From Syntrophothermus lipocalidus DSM 12680 (GTDB taxonomy: Bacteria > Bacillota > Syntrophomonadia > Syntrophomonadales > Syntrophothermaceae), in the NCBI RefSeq assembly GCF_000092405.1, contig NC_014220.1:1612001-1676000 (forward strand): 64,000 bases of DNA, read 5' to 3'. The position numbers and the translations under genes were made by a program. The notes beneath the pieces are model-generated. The model was not told where the DNA came from and ran no database searches. It saw only the letters and a list, made by a program, of their open reading frames with translations. Below are positions 53,695 through 61,771 of the stretch, in pieces. Position 1 is the first letter of the stretch, and each line of letters opens with the position of its first letter.

Positions 53695-54759
53695 CTATTT
53701 TCCCCTTTTTGTTTCTTTATTTCTTGCCACCCTATCAGACAATTCCCTCACAGTTTCTGGTGGAAACTCATAGTCATCGCGCTTTACAAGTGAGATAGCG
53801 TTAGTGGGGCATTTTGAGACGCACAGACCACAGCCTATGCACCTATCGTTGTTGAGCACCGCTATGTCTTCTATCATCTCTATTGCCTTGACCGGACAAC
53901 GTTCTTCTGCGCATATCCCGCACCCGATACATTCAGGGGCATCTATTCTCGCCAAATAGCTGGATTTAGCTAACCCATTAGGGTAATTATGTTCCGTTAC
54001 AAGCCTCAGCATATGACAGCAGCAAGGGCAGCAGTTGCATATAAAGAGGAGATTATTACGGTTATTACTACCGGTGTGCACCAGGCCCGCTTCTTCAGCT
54101 CTTTTTAATACTTCTCTTGCTTCATCAAGTGATATTTCCCTAGCTATTCCTCTTTCAGCTAGAAAATCAGCTGCCCCGTCAAAAGACAAACACACATCGA
54201 TGGGCTTTGAGCACTTTTTCTCAGTTAGCCGGCAGGGACAATTGGCAAGAGCAATTTTCTTGGTTTTAGCCATCATCTGCGAAGCAATCTCAAAAGGCAG
54301 AATCTCGAAATCTTCTGTCAAAGCCTCCTCGGCGGGTAATACCCTTAACCAGGGCGGGTTAGCCAAGGAAAGTTCGGCAGCCATATGTTTCATATAGTAA
54401 GCTTGCCAGAGCTCGGCAAGTCTAGCCTGGGTATCGCTATCCCCGCCTCTCATGATCGGGTATTCAAACAGACCGGGGTAATTAGGGAGAAGGGCATAGG
54501 CTGGTTCGCCCTCAACTCTCTTAGCTAAAATCACTCCTCTATCAGCCATGGCTTCAAATCTTTGCATAACCTCGTATTGGGAAATGCCGGCTTGCTTGGC
54601 TATTTCGTTAGCTTTCTTTAACTTAAAGTCTAGCAGTAAAGCCAGTTCAATCTCATCTGGTCTAAAAAGAATCTTCAGGATTTCTATAAATTCTTCGCTC
54701 TTGGGTGCCCCGACCGGATGAGTATTGAGCAACTCCTGCAGTCTGTGATAATGGTGCAT
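53695..54759 (-). CDS. 4Fe-4S protein with N-terminal winged-helix-like domain
   Basis: The first 90 residues look like a helix-turn-helix (KANEIAKQAGISQYEVMQRFEAMADRGVI). A cysteine-rich middle follows (NCPCRL near 180, ICNCCPCCC near 240). Two ferredoxin motifs close it (CIGCGICAEERCP and CIGCGLCVSKCP). This layout recurs in Clostridia and delta-proteobacteria without a firm function; redox sensing or electron transfer is inferred. AAGGAGGG precedes ATG 54759, which lies inside the sigma-factor relic. Confidence 0.85.
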   Translation of the reverse strand: MHHYHRLQELLNTHPVGAPKSEEFIEILKILFRPDEIELALLLDFKLKKANEIAKQAGISQYEVMQRFEAMADRGVILAKRVEGEPAYALLPNYPGLFEYPIMRGGDSDTQARLAELWQAYYMKHMAAELSLANPPWLRVLPAEEALTEDFEILPFEIASQMMAKTKKIALANCPCRLTEKKCSKPIDVCLSFDGAADFLAERGIAREISLDEAREVLKRAEEAGLVHTGSNNRNNLLFICNCCPCCCHMLRLVTEHNYPNGLAKSSYLARIDAPECIGCGICAEERCPVKAIEMIEDIAVLNNDRCIGCGLCVSKCPTNAISLVKRDDYEFPPETVRELSDRVARNKETKRGK

Positions 54760-55000
54760 TGAAATCCCTCCTTATCACCGTTTTTTCCGGGTCACAGGAA
54801 CGATCCGGGACTTTCATTTCCCCCAAGGATATTGACTCGTGCTTGCGCTGGTTCCTCTTCTTGCCGAGGTAGACGTTAGTTGCGATACGGCAGAGCCATG
54901 TACGCAAGCTAGCTTCCCGCCTGAGCCTCTCCAAATTCTCAAAGTCCTTCAAAAAAGCTTCGTGAGTAATATCGTCGGCTTCGTCTGAATCTATTTCACT
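54662..55000 (-). pseudogene. ECF-type sigma factor relic
   Basis: The frame opens after a stop at 55001 and reads SDEADDITHEAFLKDFENLERLRREASLRTWLCRIATN in pieces, which is sigma region 2.2-2.4 (helix before the -10 contact and the WLxRIAxN motif). The N-terminal region 2.1 is missing. The frame then runs into the start of the iron-sulfur gene without region 4. It is a fragment. Confidence 0.7.
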
Positions 55001-55116
55001 TCACTCTACTCTCGTTATTCTTTAGCACAGCACAGCGCCTGATAGTAGCATCAACTTCGGTAAAACCGCGTTCCTCACGCAGGCGTTAGTACACCTCTTG
55101 ACAACCAGCAGCGGCA

Positions 55117-57276
55117 TCATTTCAACTCATATTCAAACTCAATAACCAGCTCTCCTTTGGTGCCGAACTCAGAAGTGGTCTGCATCACCCGCCTGCCTTT
55201 TATCCGGTCAGACTTGATCTCTTCCTTGGTGAGGGCTATGTTTTTAGGCCAAAACCCAGTTGGTCCGTCCTGCCAGCTTTCGCTCTCCGTTCCCGCGTAC
55301 TCCACGGTGGCGGTCTGGGTGTAAGTCACCCACTTCTTTTCTTTGGTGTCGGTTTGCAGCATCAGTATAGTTTCGCTCGGCTTTTCTAATATCTTGATAG
55401 GCTGCTCCCCTTCGCTGTAAGTCTCGCGCAAGCTGCCGCTGCCGCTAGTTCTGGTAGCCATGCCGAGGACCATCTGCCCTTCCATGGACTCGTTTTTCGA
55501 ATAGCTCGCCGTCATCGATTTAACGACATAAGCTTTTTGCACCGGGTCATACTCTATTTCCTCTTGAGTCTGGTAAACTATTTCCGACTGCATGCCTTCT
55601 CCTTGGTGTTTTTCCGTAATCCGGGTGTAGCCGCCGAGCACATGAGGACATTTTTGAGTAGTATCTACCTGAAAAGGAAAGGTAAGGGTCGCCCGGAAAT
55701 CGCCATTGGCGAAAATAACCACCGCTTCTTGGAGATTCTCCCCCGGTCTTTCCCGGCAAAAGCTCCTTTCTTTAATCCCCGTCCAGTCTTCCACTACCCA
55801 CTCGTTTCCGACCTTCAATAAAGCTTGGCAGGTGAAGTAAGGGTTAGAGATATTGACCATGAGGTTGAAAACCACTTTGTTAATCTTTTTTGTATCCTGG
55901 TCGAATGTAAAATGCCAGTAGCTCATGGCTCCCGGCCTCAGCAACTCGTCGTAGTACTGCAGGTCAGGCCCCTTGAATTCCCAGGATCCGACTGATGCCC
56001 CGTATGCTCCAGTAGAAGGAAACTTCGGGGGATCCCTGTAGAGGAGAAACGGGTCTTTATTCCAGTTATATACCGCAAATTTGGCGTATTTGTCCGCGAA
56101 ATCCGGCATGCTTTCCATAACAGAAGTGGCTACGTCTTTGGTTTTGGCTGCTGCTAAAGTACGGCGCACGTAATCTTTGTCGTTCAAAAAGTCGCTGGCA
56201 AAAAAGAACAGGGGGTAGTTGCTGTATTCGTGGCATCCGTTAAAGGCTACGCGCTTCCAGTAAAGCGACTGGAAAAAGTAGTTCAGCCAGCGGTGCTCAA
56301 CATTGGGCCGGGGATAAACGAAGTGTTCCGCCCACGTAGCTGTAGCCTCAAATAGCCAGCTTTTTTCTGGGGCTTTGAGAGAAAAGCGGTGAGGAATATA
56401 CAGCTGAAAACAGTGGAAGAGTTCATGTGCGGTCGTGCTTTTCAGTTTATCTCCGTCGAGTTCGTAGTGGACCGACATCTCGCAGCGCCTGGTTTGACTG
56501 TTCCACCAGGCCAAGCCCCAAGAGGCATCTTCGCGCAGATCAGTTATATAGGCATCGAAGGATTGGTCTGGTTCCACCCTCAGTAGTTCTTTGAATTTAG
56601 GCCACGCAGTCGCAATAGCCTCTCTCACCTGCAAGGCCCTCTGTTTCATTGCGGCTTTCTCGGCATCTGAAGCCGCAGGCAACGTGTAATAGTGTATCGT
56701 AACAGATTTTCCCGAACTGTCCGGCACTTCATAAACTACCTTATCCCAAACCCGTGTGTCTTCCTGTGCCGCATAAGCTGCTCCCGCCGTGAGGAAAGAC
56801 AACTTGGAAACGTAATCTTCGGCATTGTTGCCGGGATAGAAGAAACTCCTGGGGTCGGTGGGTGGCAAAATGAACGGTTCTAGTTTATCTCGAGTTGCCG
56901 GGGCCATGTTATCGAGATTGTCAGATATCCACTGCAGTTCAGCGTTTATGCTGGGCTTTACTTCAACCGACCCCTTCACCTTGTACTCGGCGGGCAGGTC
57001 TTCAGGAGCAAATACCGCCTTCAGGCCGAGGACAACCGCCTGTTCTTCCGTTATCTTGCCTGCCAGAAGATCCTCTTGGATTCTGCTCTGGGGGGTCTCG
57101 GGTAGATCGGGCCTATCGACCTTTTGGGAAACGGTTTTCTGAACAGCCTGTTCTTTGCCCGAGGACTTTGAGGGCTCCTTTTGTCCGCAACCTGCAATCC
57201 CAACGGCGAAAAAGAGAACGAGCAGGGCTGCGGCCAGTCTGTTAAACAGCCGCCTGAATGCCGCATGTCTATTCAC
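55117..57276 (-). CDS. Large lipoprotein, putative HExxH metalloprotease
   Basis: Not assigned to a named family. A lipoprotein signal ends in VGIAGC (Cys30). A serine/lysine-rich linker follows. Near residue 285 is TTAHELFHCFQ, a zincin HExxH motif with downstream glutamates (WLFEATATWAEHF) that could give the third ligand, as in gluzincin/peptidase-MA-like proteins. The C-terminal 250 residues are beta-rich. The 719-residue product should be surface-anchored. A second lipoprotein gene lies 106 bases upstream. Confidence 0.75.
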   Translation of the reverse strand: MNRHAAFRRLFNRLAAALLVLFFAVGIAGCGQKEPSKSSGKEQAVQKTVSQKVDRPDLPETPQSRIQEDLLAGKITEEQAVVLGLKAVFAPEDLPAEYKVKGSVEVKPSINAELQWISDNLDNMAPATRDKLEPFILPPTDPRSFFYPGNNAEDYVSKLSFLTAGAAYAAQEDTRVWDKVVYEVPDSSGKSVTIHYYTLPAASDAEKAAMKQRALQVREAIATAWPKFKELLRVEPDQSFDAYITDLREDASWGLAWWNSQTRRCEMSVHYELDGDKLKSTTAHELFHCFQLYIPHRFSLKAPEKSWLFEATATWAEHFVYPRPNVEHRWLNYFFQSLYWKRVAFNGCHEYSNYPLFFFASDFLNDKDYVRRTLAAAKTKDVATSVMESMPDFADKYAKFAVYNWNKDPFLLYRDPPKFPSTGAYGASVGSWEFKGPDLQYYDELLRPGAMSYWHFTFDQDTKKINKVVFNLMVNISNPYFTCQALLKVGNEWVVEDWTGIKERSFCRERPGENLQEAVVIFANGDFRATLTFPFQVDTTQKCPHVLGGYTRITEKHQGEGMQSEIVYQTQEEIEYDPVQKAYVVKSMTASYSKNESMEGQMVLGMATRTSGSGSLRETYSEGEQPIKILEKPSETILMLQTDTKEKKWVTYTQTATVEYAGTESESWQDGPTGFWPKNIALTKEEIKSDRIKGRRVMQTTSEFGTKGELVIEFEYELK

Positions 57277-57325
57277 GATGGCAATGCCTCCTTTCCCCGA
57301 ACCATAAACTATACGCGCTACAAAG

Positions 57326-57375
57326 ACAAAAAAGAAGGGCTTGTGTCCTGCCTCAACCTAAACACAAGCCCCCTT
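57326..57375 (-). terminator. Terminator after the small lipoprotein gene
   Basis: Stem GGGCTTGTGT/ACACAAGCCC (57337-57346, 57362-57371) with a 15-base loop, then CTTCTTTTTTG on the minus strand. It separates the two lipoprotein genes. Confidence 0.85.
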
Positions 57376-57382
57376 CGAATCT

Positions 57383-57862
57383 TCACTCCGCGGGAATTAT
57401 GGAAATGCTTATTATCCGCTGGTTGATGCCCGAGGCCATGTCTTCAGCAATGTTCAAGACAAAAGTCTTGTCGCCCTTAGTACCCATCATATTGATTACG
57501 CCCGCGGCTTCCTGCTTTTGCAGATCGCTGACCCCGGCCAAAACTCCCTCATAATACGCCTTTATATCGGCTACTGATTTTTCCGACGCTAGCAATATAT
57601 TGTACGAACCATCGCCACCCTTGGTTGCCGAAGTGATCTTTGCCCCCTCCATCACCGGTACGATATCGGAAGGATATCCCTCCGGCAGGGAAACCTCTCC
57701 CTCGTTGCCTATCGAGATTTCGGTCTTACCCTGTTCATTCTGCACTTCGACCTTCGATTCAGAAACTTTTACCTTGGACCCCTCGGTTTCGGTTTTGGCC
57801 TGGCATCCTGCCAGAACCGATAAAACAAATACCATAACTCCCAACCAAACCAGTCTTTTCAA
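57383..57862 (-). CDS. Small lipoprotein of unknown function
   Basis: A lipoprotein signal ends in SVLAGC (Cys20). The following 40 residues are charged and low in complexity (TETEGSKVKVSESKVEVQNEQGK). The rest is a folded domain with LPEGYPSDIVPVMEGAKITSA and an ADIKAYYEGVL helix, resembling small surface lipoproteins of Firmicutes. It has its own terminator. Confidence 0.75.
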   Translation of the reverse strand: MKRLVWLGVMVFVLSVLAGCQAKTETEGSKVKVSESKVEVQNEQGKTEISIGNEGEVSLPEGYPSDIVPVMEGAKITSATKGGDGSYNILLASEKSVADIKAYYEGVLAGVSDLQKQEAAGVINMMGTKGDKTFVLNIAEDMASGINQRIISISIIPAE

Positions 57863-58565
57863 ACGAAGCCCCCCTTATTATTTACATTTGTTCAGATAGT
57901 ACCATTACTGCCTATATAAAGCAACGGTTCCACCAGATCTGTCATTGACATTTTCCCAGTCGCAGTCCTGACCGCGTCTTGACAGCCCTATTTATCTCGC
58001 AATTATCTAAACGGTGCAAAGACCTTAAGATGCAAAAGACAAAAAACCGCTCTTCCAACAGGCGCACCAGCTGCGAGTTTCCCAGGAAGTTCTCTTAAAA
58101 ACAAGACAATCTTCATCTCTTGCCCTGTCATGATTGTCTCTTTTCACTGGTCAGAACCGCCAAAGAACACCGGGAGTTGGTCATTTATCGTTGGATAATG
58201 TGCTTGACCATTTTGCACCGAGGGCACCTGAACCAGCGACCTTGCGGACGGCTTCTGACAATTTCCCCGCACCGTTGTGACAATAACTGGTAATGATTTT
58301 GCCGGTAATGATTGTTCTTGGTTTTTTTGAGCCCGGTTTTTTCCGAATTATGCAAAGGTCTCTATGTTAATTACGGGGTTTATGCAGCGAAATCACTTTT
58401 TAATCTCATCATCGACCGCTAGCGACTTCCTGCGCGCCTCGTTCATGACCGAAATGGTCCCCCGAAAGGGAAGTCCAAAACCTATCAGGAGCCAAAAGAT
58501 TGCACAGCATTCTACTATCCGCTATACTGTAATTACAGATAAACTGAAAAGGAGGAATTATTGCA
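57863..58565. other. Long intergenic region, no gene recognised
   Basis: About 700 bases without a convincing frame on either strand. It holds an inverted pair AGACAATC/GATTGTCT (near 58106 and 58132) followed by T, a possible weak terminator, and a short direct repeat GGTAATGATT near 58290 and 58306. The right edge carries the ribosome site (AAAGGAGG) of the antitoxin gene. Confidence 0.6.
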
Positions 58566-58871
58566 ATGGCTGAGATAATCCAGCAAATCCAAAAGCGGAT
58601 GCTGGTCAGCCTGGCACAGGTAGCTAAAAAAGTGGGGCTCCGCGAAGGAGACCACGTTCTGATCGAAGAAAGAGACGGCGGCATATTCATCAGGCCGGTA
58701 GGGTGGCACGACAAGAGCCAGGAATACTTCTGGACAAAGGAATGGCAAGACAAAATGGACCGCAGCCTGACGGCTCTGCAGGAGGGTAGGTATCAAGTGT
58801 TTCACAGTCCAGAAGACCTTTTGAGAAGCCTGGGCGAGGAAGCAGAAAATGCCGACGATAATTCTAACTGA
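58566..58871 (+). CDS. AbrB/MazE-type antitoxin
   Basis: The first 50 residues form a swapped-hairpin DNA-binding domain (QKRMLVSLAQVAKKVGLREGDHVLIEERDGGIFIRPV). The tail of about 50 residues (KEWQDKMDRSLTALQEGRYQVFHSPEDLLRSL) is typical of antitoxins that wrap a RelE-type toxin. AAGGAGG precedes ATG 58566. It overlaps the toxin gene by 23 bases. Confidence 0.82.
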   Translation: MAEIIQQIQKRMLVSLAQVAKKVGLREGDHVLIEERDGGIFIRPVGWHDKSQEYFWTKEWQDKMDRSLTALQEGRYQVFHSPEDLLRSLGEEAENADDNSN

Positions 58872-59106
58872 CCCGTTCAAGGAAGACTTTTTCAAGTTGT
58901 TGGTCAAAGAACAGAAACAGGCCCGAAAGGCGCTCCGCTTCCTGGCCGAGAACCCGAAACACCCATCACTGCGGGTTCACAAGATAAGAGGGACGCCGTT
59001 CTGGGAAGCCTACGTTAACAAGGACGTCCGCACCGTCTACCAGGCCGAAAAAGATGTCCTCACCCTGCACGCTATAGGACATCATGACATTTTGAAGGAA
59101 TATTAG
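58849..59106 (+). CDS. RelE/ParE-superfamily toxin
   Basis: Compact 85-residue toxin fold: FKEDFFKLLVKEQKQARKALRFLAENPKHPSLRVHKIRG, then FWEAYVNKDVRTVYQAEKDVLTLHAIGHHDILKEY. The order of strands and the C-terminal GHHD match YafQ/RelE-like ribosome-dependent RNases or mRNA interferases. The upstream antitoxin overlap shows a coupled pair. Whether it acts on mRNA or on another target cannot be told. Confidence 0.85.
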   Translation: MPTIILTDPFKEDFFKLLVKEQKQARKALRFLAENPKHPSLRVHKIRGTPFWEAYVNKDVRTVYQAEKDVLTLHAIGHHDILKEY

Positions 59107-59505
59107 CTTGTTCCCGCAGTACGACCTTTTTGACAGGTCCGATACTCCGGGGTTTTTCTTTTGACCAAAACCCGCAAATGTACTGTCGGCCGTCTTTCAT
59201 GGCCTGCACATTCCGCAAGTGCAACGTCCAGCAAAACTAATTTTCCTAAATACGGTGTTGCTGCTCCCTTAAAAAGTTCGGAGATAGACGGTGTTAATTG
59301 TCCGGAATATGACGGAGTAACTGACCGGAGAGCACGGGTAAGGGAAGAGGGAGAACTAACTCAGTTCTCCCTGAATTACCCGATTCACCATGTGGTCGTC
59401 AATAATGCGATAGCCGTTCTGAGCCCCGTATATCAGGCAAAATGAAAAATGACTTCAACAGCCGCCCTTGTCAAGCTGCTCCTTTTTTAGCACGCGAATA
59501 ACGCC
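59107..59505. other. Intergenic region with a perfect hairpin
   Basis: No gene recognised. AGGGAGAACT/AGTTCTCCCT (59348-59357, 59363-59372) is a perfect 10-bp stem with a 5-base loop and no T tract. The minus-strand frame to its right reads NGYRIIDDHMVNRVIQGEL and then stops; this may be a gene tail, unidentified. Confidence 0.55.
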
Positions 59506-59667
59506 TTACCTTCTGCCTATCTCATCTAGAAATTTTAGAAACTTCTCCAGTGGCTTTCTAGGCAGTTCGGCGGCGCGGGATTCGGAAATCAAATCTTCGG
59601 CCAGCGCGCGCATAACCAGGCGGTCCATCCGCTTGGGTTCGTCCGGAGGCAGCGCATCACTTCCTCG
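59506..59667 (-). pseudogene. Short regulator-like fragment after the PIN toxin
   Basis: The frame runs from a stop at 59668 to a stop at 59506. It encodes KRMDRLVMRALAEDLISES and then RAAELPRKPLEKFLKFLDE. The LISES-RAAEL pattern is common at the end of small helix-turn-helix or UPF0175-like antitoxin proteins. It has no ribosome site and probably is a relic or a third gene of the toxin-antitoxin unit. Confidence 0.4.
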
Positions 59668-59674
59668 TCAAGGA

Positions 59675-60094
59675 TTAAGAACCATCACCAGTTGCTCTAA
59701 GCAGCGACAGCAGTTCCCCTGGCGACACTACGGCGATGCCGCCGCAACCTTCGGCAGGAAAATGCTTCTGATTCCCCGTGACGATAGCATCGGCTGTGCC
59801 CGCTGCGGCTACTTCCACAAACATCACATCATCCGGGTCCGGAAGCTCAGCGTTCAAAGGCGGAGCCGCAACCGCCACGCCTTCTAAACGAAAGAAGTCC
59901 AGGAGCGCCTTCACGTCCTGCGGCTCAAATCCAAATCGGCTTCTTCCAAGGACTTCCTCGTATTCGCGCAGGATGCGGTCGTCGAACACTGGAATCAACA
60001 GTCCTGCAAGAACCGCATCCAAAACCCGCGCTGAAGGGCCGTAGGGAGTGAGCAGAGCCGAAACCAGCACGTTCGTATCCAGCACTACCTTCAC
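59675..60094 (-). CDS. PIN-domain toxin (VapC-like, COG1569 type)
   Basis: Putative RNase toxin of 139 residues. The PIN acidic residues are visible: VLDTNVLVSALL (first Asp), a central Glu in REYEEVLGR, then LPDPDDVMFVEVAAAGTADAIVTGNQKHF (last acids). GTG 60094 overlaps the antitoxin stop as GTGA. GC content and codon use look higher than in neighbouring genes, which suggests acquisition. Confidence 0.88.
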   Translation of the reverse strand: MKVVLDTNVLVSALLTPYGPSARVLDAVLAGLLIPVFDDRILREYEEVLGRSRFGFEPQDVKALLDFFRLEGVAVAAPPLNAELPDPDDVMFVEVAAAGTADAIVTGNQKHFPAEGCGGIAVVSPGELLSLLRATGDGS

Positions 60095-60378
60095 GGCCTG
60101 CGCTCCTGTCTTACCGCAAGTATTTCTGCTTCGATCTCATCTACGCTCATATTTTCCAGTCCGGCCCGGCGTGCCCTCTCTCTCATGCGTCGAACCGCGG
60201 CTTCAGCTCGGGCGCGTTTCACCATCCGCATTGTTTCCTCCAGTTCTTCTTCCCGCACACCTATTAAAAGAGCAACAGGGCTGCCGTTGTGGGTGAGAAC
60301 GGCTTCTTCCCCTGACTGTAGTTTACTCCATATCTCCTTACCTTTCTGCCTCAAGTCGCGCACCGTTACGAAACGCAT
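60091..60378 (-). CDS. Phd/YefM-family antitoxin
   Basis: The N-terminal MRFVTVRDLRQKGKEIWSKLQSGEEAVLTHNGSPVALLIG is the Phd/YefM DNA-binding fold. The C-terminal half is long, charged and helical and should bind the PIN toxin. ATG at 60378 is chosen by family start; a GTG nine bases earlier is too close to its AGGA. 95 residues. Pairing of Phd with PIN is common. Confidence 0.87.
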   Translation of the reverse strand: MRFVTVRDLRQKGKEIWSKLQSGEEAVLTHNGSPVALLIGVREEELEETMRMVKRARAEAAVRRMRERARRAGLENMSVDEIEAEILAVRQERRP

Positions 60379-60565
60379 GAAAACCACTGTCCTTTCTCGA
60401 TTGTGTCTTTTCTGTGTTTCTATTTTATCACAACTTGATCAGGAGGTCACTCCCAACTCGGCCTCTCCTGTTGTCGATCTTTGATATCGTCACCTTCGGT
60501 TTCCAAAGCCCTAAAAAGAAGAGAAGACCTAAACTCATCGCTCAACAAGACCTCGCCGGGCTAGG

Positions 60566-60739
60566 ATGGGCGAACTCGTCCAGATCGATGCCAGCCCTTT
60601 CCCCTGGCTCGGACCCGACAAGCCTTATGTTTCTCTGCTAGCCGCTATCCACAACGCCATCAATACGGTCCTCGCCGCTGTCTTTATCTTTAGACCCACT
60701 GAGGATCAGCCCGGCTACCTTGTACTGCTGGCCTTTTAG
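60566..60739 (+). pseudogene. Fragment of an rve/DDE-type transposase (ISNCY-like)
   Basis: The frame RPRRARMGELVQIDASPFPWLGPDKPY continues to ATG-less upstream codons and ends at TAG 60737. GELVQIDASPF-W is the start of the catalytic core of ISNCY/IS1202-like transposases, with the first catalytic Asp. The later catalytic residues are missing. The surrounding 60379-60565 and 60740-60922 hold no gene. Confidence 0.65.
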
Positions 60740-60922
60740 CATTTAAAGGCCCTCATTTTTTTACTGCACCGGTTTTAGTTATCTTTAGGTGCGGGGAAAT
60801 AGTGACGGGTTCGACGAGTGTCGTGCTGCCTGGTTTCTTTCTTCCCCTGTAGGTACGGGGGAAACGGCTCTACTGCATCAGCTTTGCTTCTTTGGGATTA
60901 GACTTGATCATGTGACTGACAA

Positions 60923-61637
60923 TTAGTTTTTGTTGTACCCGTACTCTCTTGATTTGAGCACATTTTTCCAATAGGCTTCCCGCCTTATTATTTCGTCCTC
61001 ACTTGTGGTATTTGTTCTAATCTCTAGGATAGAAAATTGAAAGTTCGAGGCATATTCCATCCCTTCATTGCCGATAATCTCTGCCAGCTCTTTATTCCCT
61101 CCATGCCCATTCTGAACGTAAGAAGACCATCTTGTCCAGAATGAGTCTTGCCCATAAGCGGAACCCACGTAGATCTTACCGTTGCTTTTGTCAGTAATAA
61201 TGTAAACCCCTTTTACAGAAGAGAGAGCAGTTTTCCACGAAGGGTCTTCCTTCTCTATGATGGTTTTCAAGGGATTGAAATCTATAAGTACATTTTCGTA
61301 TCCTGGAAACGGTTCAACCGCATAAGGCGCTCTTAATATCTCTACAACCTCCAGGTTGTCCGCCCATTTCTCTAAATCGAGGTATGATTGCCTACTTGGT
61401 CTAACAAAATGAAATATCAGCCGCCCGATCAATTCCTTCCGGATGTCGAGGAGTTCCGTAACGTATTCAAAATGATCTTCTTTTCTCTTCACATCTTTCT
61501 GTTGATAAATCCCGCCGAAAATCCATTCCCCACGGTTGTAGAATATTAAAGCAAGAATGAAGTCTCTTTGGAAATTTTTCCTGCTCTGCCGCTCCTGCCA
61601 CGATTTAAAGCTATCGACGGATTTGGATAGCTCGTAA
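60923..61637 (-). pseudogene. GIY-YIG nuclease-family gene truncated by an IS21 element
   Basis: The C-terminal domain has GVYIITDKSNGKIYVGSAYG (GIY-YIG hairpin), FWTRWSSYV (Arg) and a late catalytic Glu in RREAYWKNVLKS. Upstream of the first usable start (GTG 61492) the same frame stays open and coherent, with SFKSWQERQSRKNFQRDF and GEWIFGGIY, which is the N-terminal domain normally found in these proteins. The frame runs to 61637, where IS21 sequence begins, so the true N-terminus is lost. Confidence 0.82.
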
Positions 61638-61771
61638 TGTGATCACTAAACTAAACTTGAGCCAGTAAGCGGGGAAACGCTCACAAAAAAGTGGACCACT
61701 CCATCAACCAGATCCCCTACCATTGTAAGTGGAAAACAAAGCAATGGATGGGGGTTCAAGGAGTGATAGGA

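Noticed and set aside
59161-59445. Plus-strand open frame of 94 codons after the RelE-type toxin
   Set aside because: TTG start without ribosome site; crosses a perfect hairpin; composition not protein-like.
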